The position numbers were made by a program, and so were the translations under genes. Shown here piece after piece: positions 5,531 to 6,289 of a stretch of DNA of 6,289 nucleotides. Source of the stretch: Bordetella parapertussis (lineage in GTDB: Bacteria; Pseudomonadota; Gammaproteobacteria; Burkholderiales; Burkholderiaceae_B). The stretch's first letter is position 1. Each line of letters starts with the position of its first letter. The stretch lies in NCBI GenBank assembly GCA_945882005.1, contig CAMCWG010000178.1, positions 1-6,289 on the forward strand, given 5' to 3'. A model generated the notes under the pieces. That model ran no database searches and was not told the origin of the DNA. It saw only the letters and a program-made list of their open reading frames with translations.

Positions 5531-6289
5531 GGCTTCACCTGCATGGGTGGCCACGGTTCGGTCGTGTTGTTTGACGGTCCCACAAACGACTGCTGCACCT
5601 TCAGGGCGGTACGCGCTGCGGTCAACACATCTTCACGGAAATCTTGCGCCGCGATATCAAGGCCGGCCAGACCGGCCAGCATGAGCATTTGGGCTTCTTG
5701 AGCCTCTGGGGATAGTGGCTGAGTCGACTTCACGACAACTGCTCCTAAGCGAAGACTGAATTTTTTTCTACGTATAAAGTCACCGAAATCTGCACGCTCT
5801 GGGACTGAATAGTGTCGCGCCTTGTCCTCGGACCAACCATTGAAGGCTACATCGGCGTAAAGGTCTGGGTGGCGTTGCCGACGCAGCGGCATTACTTCGT
5901 GCCGCCGTTGATCATAGGCATCAATTTTTTCTTGCAAATTTTCTTCAGAAAATGTGTCGGTATGTACAGTCACATCGAGTGCGAGTCGTGGAATGATGCG
6001 ACCCGTATCGACGGGATAACCCACGCACAGTCCGGCAACCGGAAACACGGCATCCGGCAGCCCTAAAATTTCACTTGTAACTGAGCAGTCATTGCGCATC
6101 GCACTGATAGGCACTGCACGAAGACCAACCGCTTCAGCAGCGCGAATAAATTGCGCCATCACAATCCCAGCGTCGACTGCTGCGTTCATGAAGTGGTCGA
6201 GGTGATCATTCACAAAGGGCTTACCACGCCACTCACCGATCTGACGAATCCGGCGATTGTTGCCGCAAAAAACAAGCACTACAGGCGCC
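5527..6289 (-). CDS. NfsA-like flavin nitroreductase, 5' end outside window
   Basis: The frame stays open to the right edge, so the N-terminus is missing; about 253 residues are visible. The GTG at 6279 is not taken as the start. The visible part resembles E. coli NfsA (NADPH-dependent FMN nitroreductase) from about its residue 74: APVVLVFCGNNRR matches AAEFWVFCADFNR, then AAVDAGIVMAQFIRAAEAVGL, ISAMRN, LPDAVFPVAGLCVGYPVD, IIPRL and YDQRR. Roughly the first 70 residues, including the usual N-terminal FMN-binding RSIR segment, should lie outside. Aligned by eye to NfsA, R169 and R203 seem kept while K167 (phosphate-binding region) is replaced by Ile. The C-terminus runs about 70 residues past the NfsA end, with a low-complexity finish (NNTTEPWPPMQVKP). 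It overlaps the amidase start by 4 nt, so the two are likely an operon. The family reduces nitro compounds, quinones or free flavin; the actual substrate is unknown. Confidence 0.85.
   Translation of the reverse strand, partial: APVVLVFCGNNRRIRQIGEWRGKPFVNDHLDHFMNAAVDAGIVMAQFIRAAEAVGLRAVPISAMRNDCSVTSEILGLPDAVFPVAGLCVGYPVDTGRIIPRLALDVTVHTDTFSEENLQEKIDAYDQRRHEVMPLRRQRHPDLYADVAFNGWSEDKARHYSVPERADFGDFIRRKKFSLRLGAVVVKSTQPLSPEAQEAQMLMLAGLAGLDIAAQDFREDVLTAARTALKVQQSFVGPSNNTTEPWPPMQVKP
5533..5540 (-). promoter_or_regulatory. Shine-Dalgarno of the amidase gene
   Basis: AGGTGAAG on the minus strand includes AGGTGA, which can pair with the 3' end of 16S rRNA (complement TAAGGAGGTGATC). It ends 2 nt before the ATG; the core AGG is 7 nt away. 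It lies inside the end of the nitroreductase gene and supports the start at 5530. Confidence 0.7.

Noticed and set aside
5531..5554. Upstream ATG for the amidase, eight codons earlier
   Set aside because: It lacks a comparable ribosome site, while 5530 has AGGTGAAG and the ATGA overlap.
5812..6066. 84-codon plus-strand open frame opposite the nitroreductase
   Set aside because: It lies opposite conserved nitroreductase motifs and has no supporting ribosome site or domain.
1..6289. CRISPR array, insertion sequence, tRNA gene or integration site
   Set aside because: No regularly spaced repeats, transposase motifs, terminal inverted repeats or tRNA-like cloverleaf sequence were recognised by eye.

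Overview
The window looks like a chromosomal segment of a betaproteobacterium, most likely order Burkholderiales and plausibly family Alcaligenaceae. The clues are a Bug/TctC-type periplasmic binding protein (a family greatly expanded in that group), an RNase G of ordinary proteobacterial type, and an rRNA leader whose boxA region resembles those of beta-proteobacterial rrn operons. No database search was possible, so the taxon is an inference.

Positions 1-476 hold no protein gene. The left part, read on the minus strand, is the 5' leader of an rRNA operon: a TTGACA-17 bp-CATAAT promoter (306 to 278), then a boxB-like hairpin, then a boxA antitermination element, then about 215 nt of pre-16S leader running off the left edge. 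The 16S gene itself should lie just outside. Diverging from it on the plus strand is rng (477-1940), encoding RNase G. In E. coli this enzyme matures the 5' end of 16S rRNA, the molecule expected from the facing operon.

After a 147 bp gap comes a two-gene plus-strand unit. The first gene encodes a secreted Bug-family solute-binding protein (2088-3089). The second, 24 bp later, encodes a short, single-domain MetE-like zinc methyltransferase (3114-4157). No membrane components of a tripartite transporter are present.

The right part is a minus-strand unit, read from the right edge leftwards. It holds a NfsA-like flavin nitroreductase, truncated at its N-terminus by the window edge (5527 to >6289), and an amidase-signature hydrolase (4154-5530). 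The two genes overlap in an ATGA stop/start arrangement. The amidase and the MetE-like gene converge, and their stop codons overlap.

A reasonable reading is housekeeping DNA on the left (rrn and rng) next to an accessory metabolic cluster on the right: organic-acid uptake, methyl or alkyl transfer to a thiol, amide hydrolysis and flavin-dependent reduction. Whether the two right-hand units serve one pathway cannot be decided from the sequence. I see no mobile element, CRISPR array, tRNA or long repeat. No clearly new system is visible. The most interesting points are the rng/rrn divergent pairing and the stand-alone MetE-like enzyme linked to a binding protein with changed motifs.
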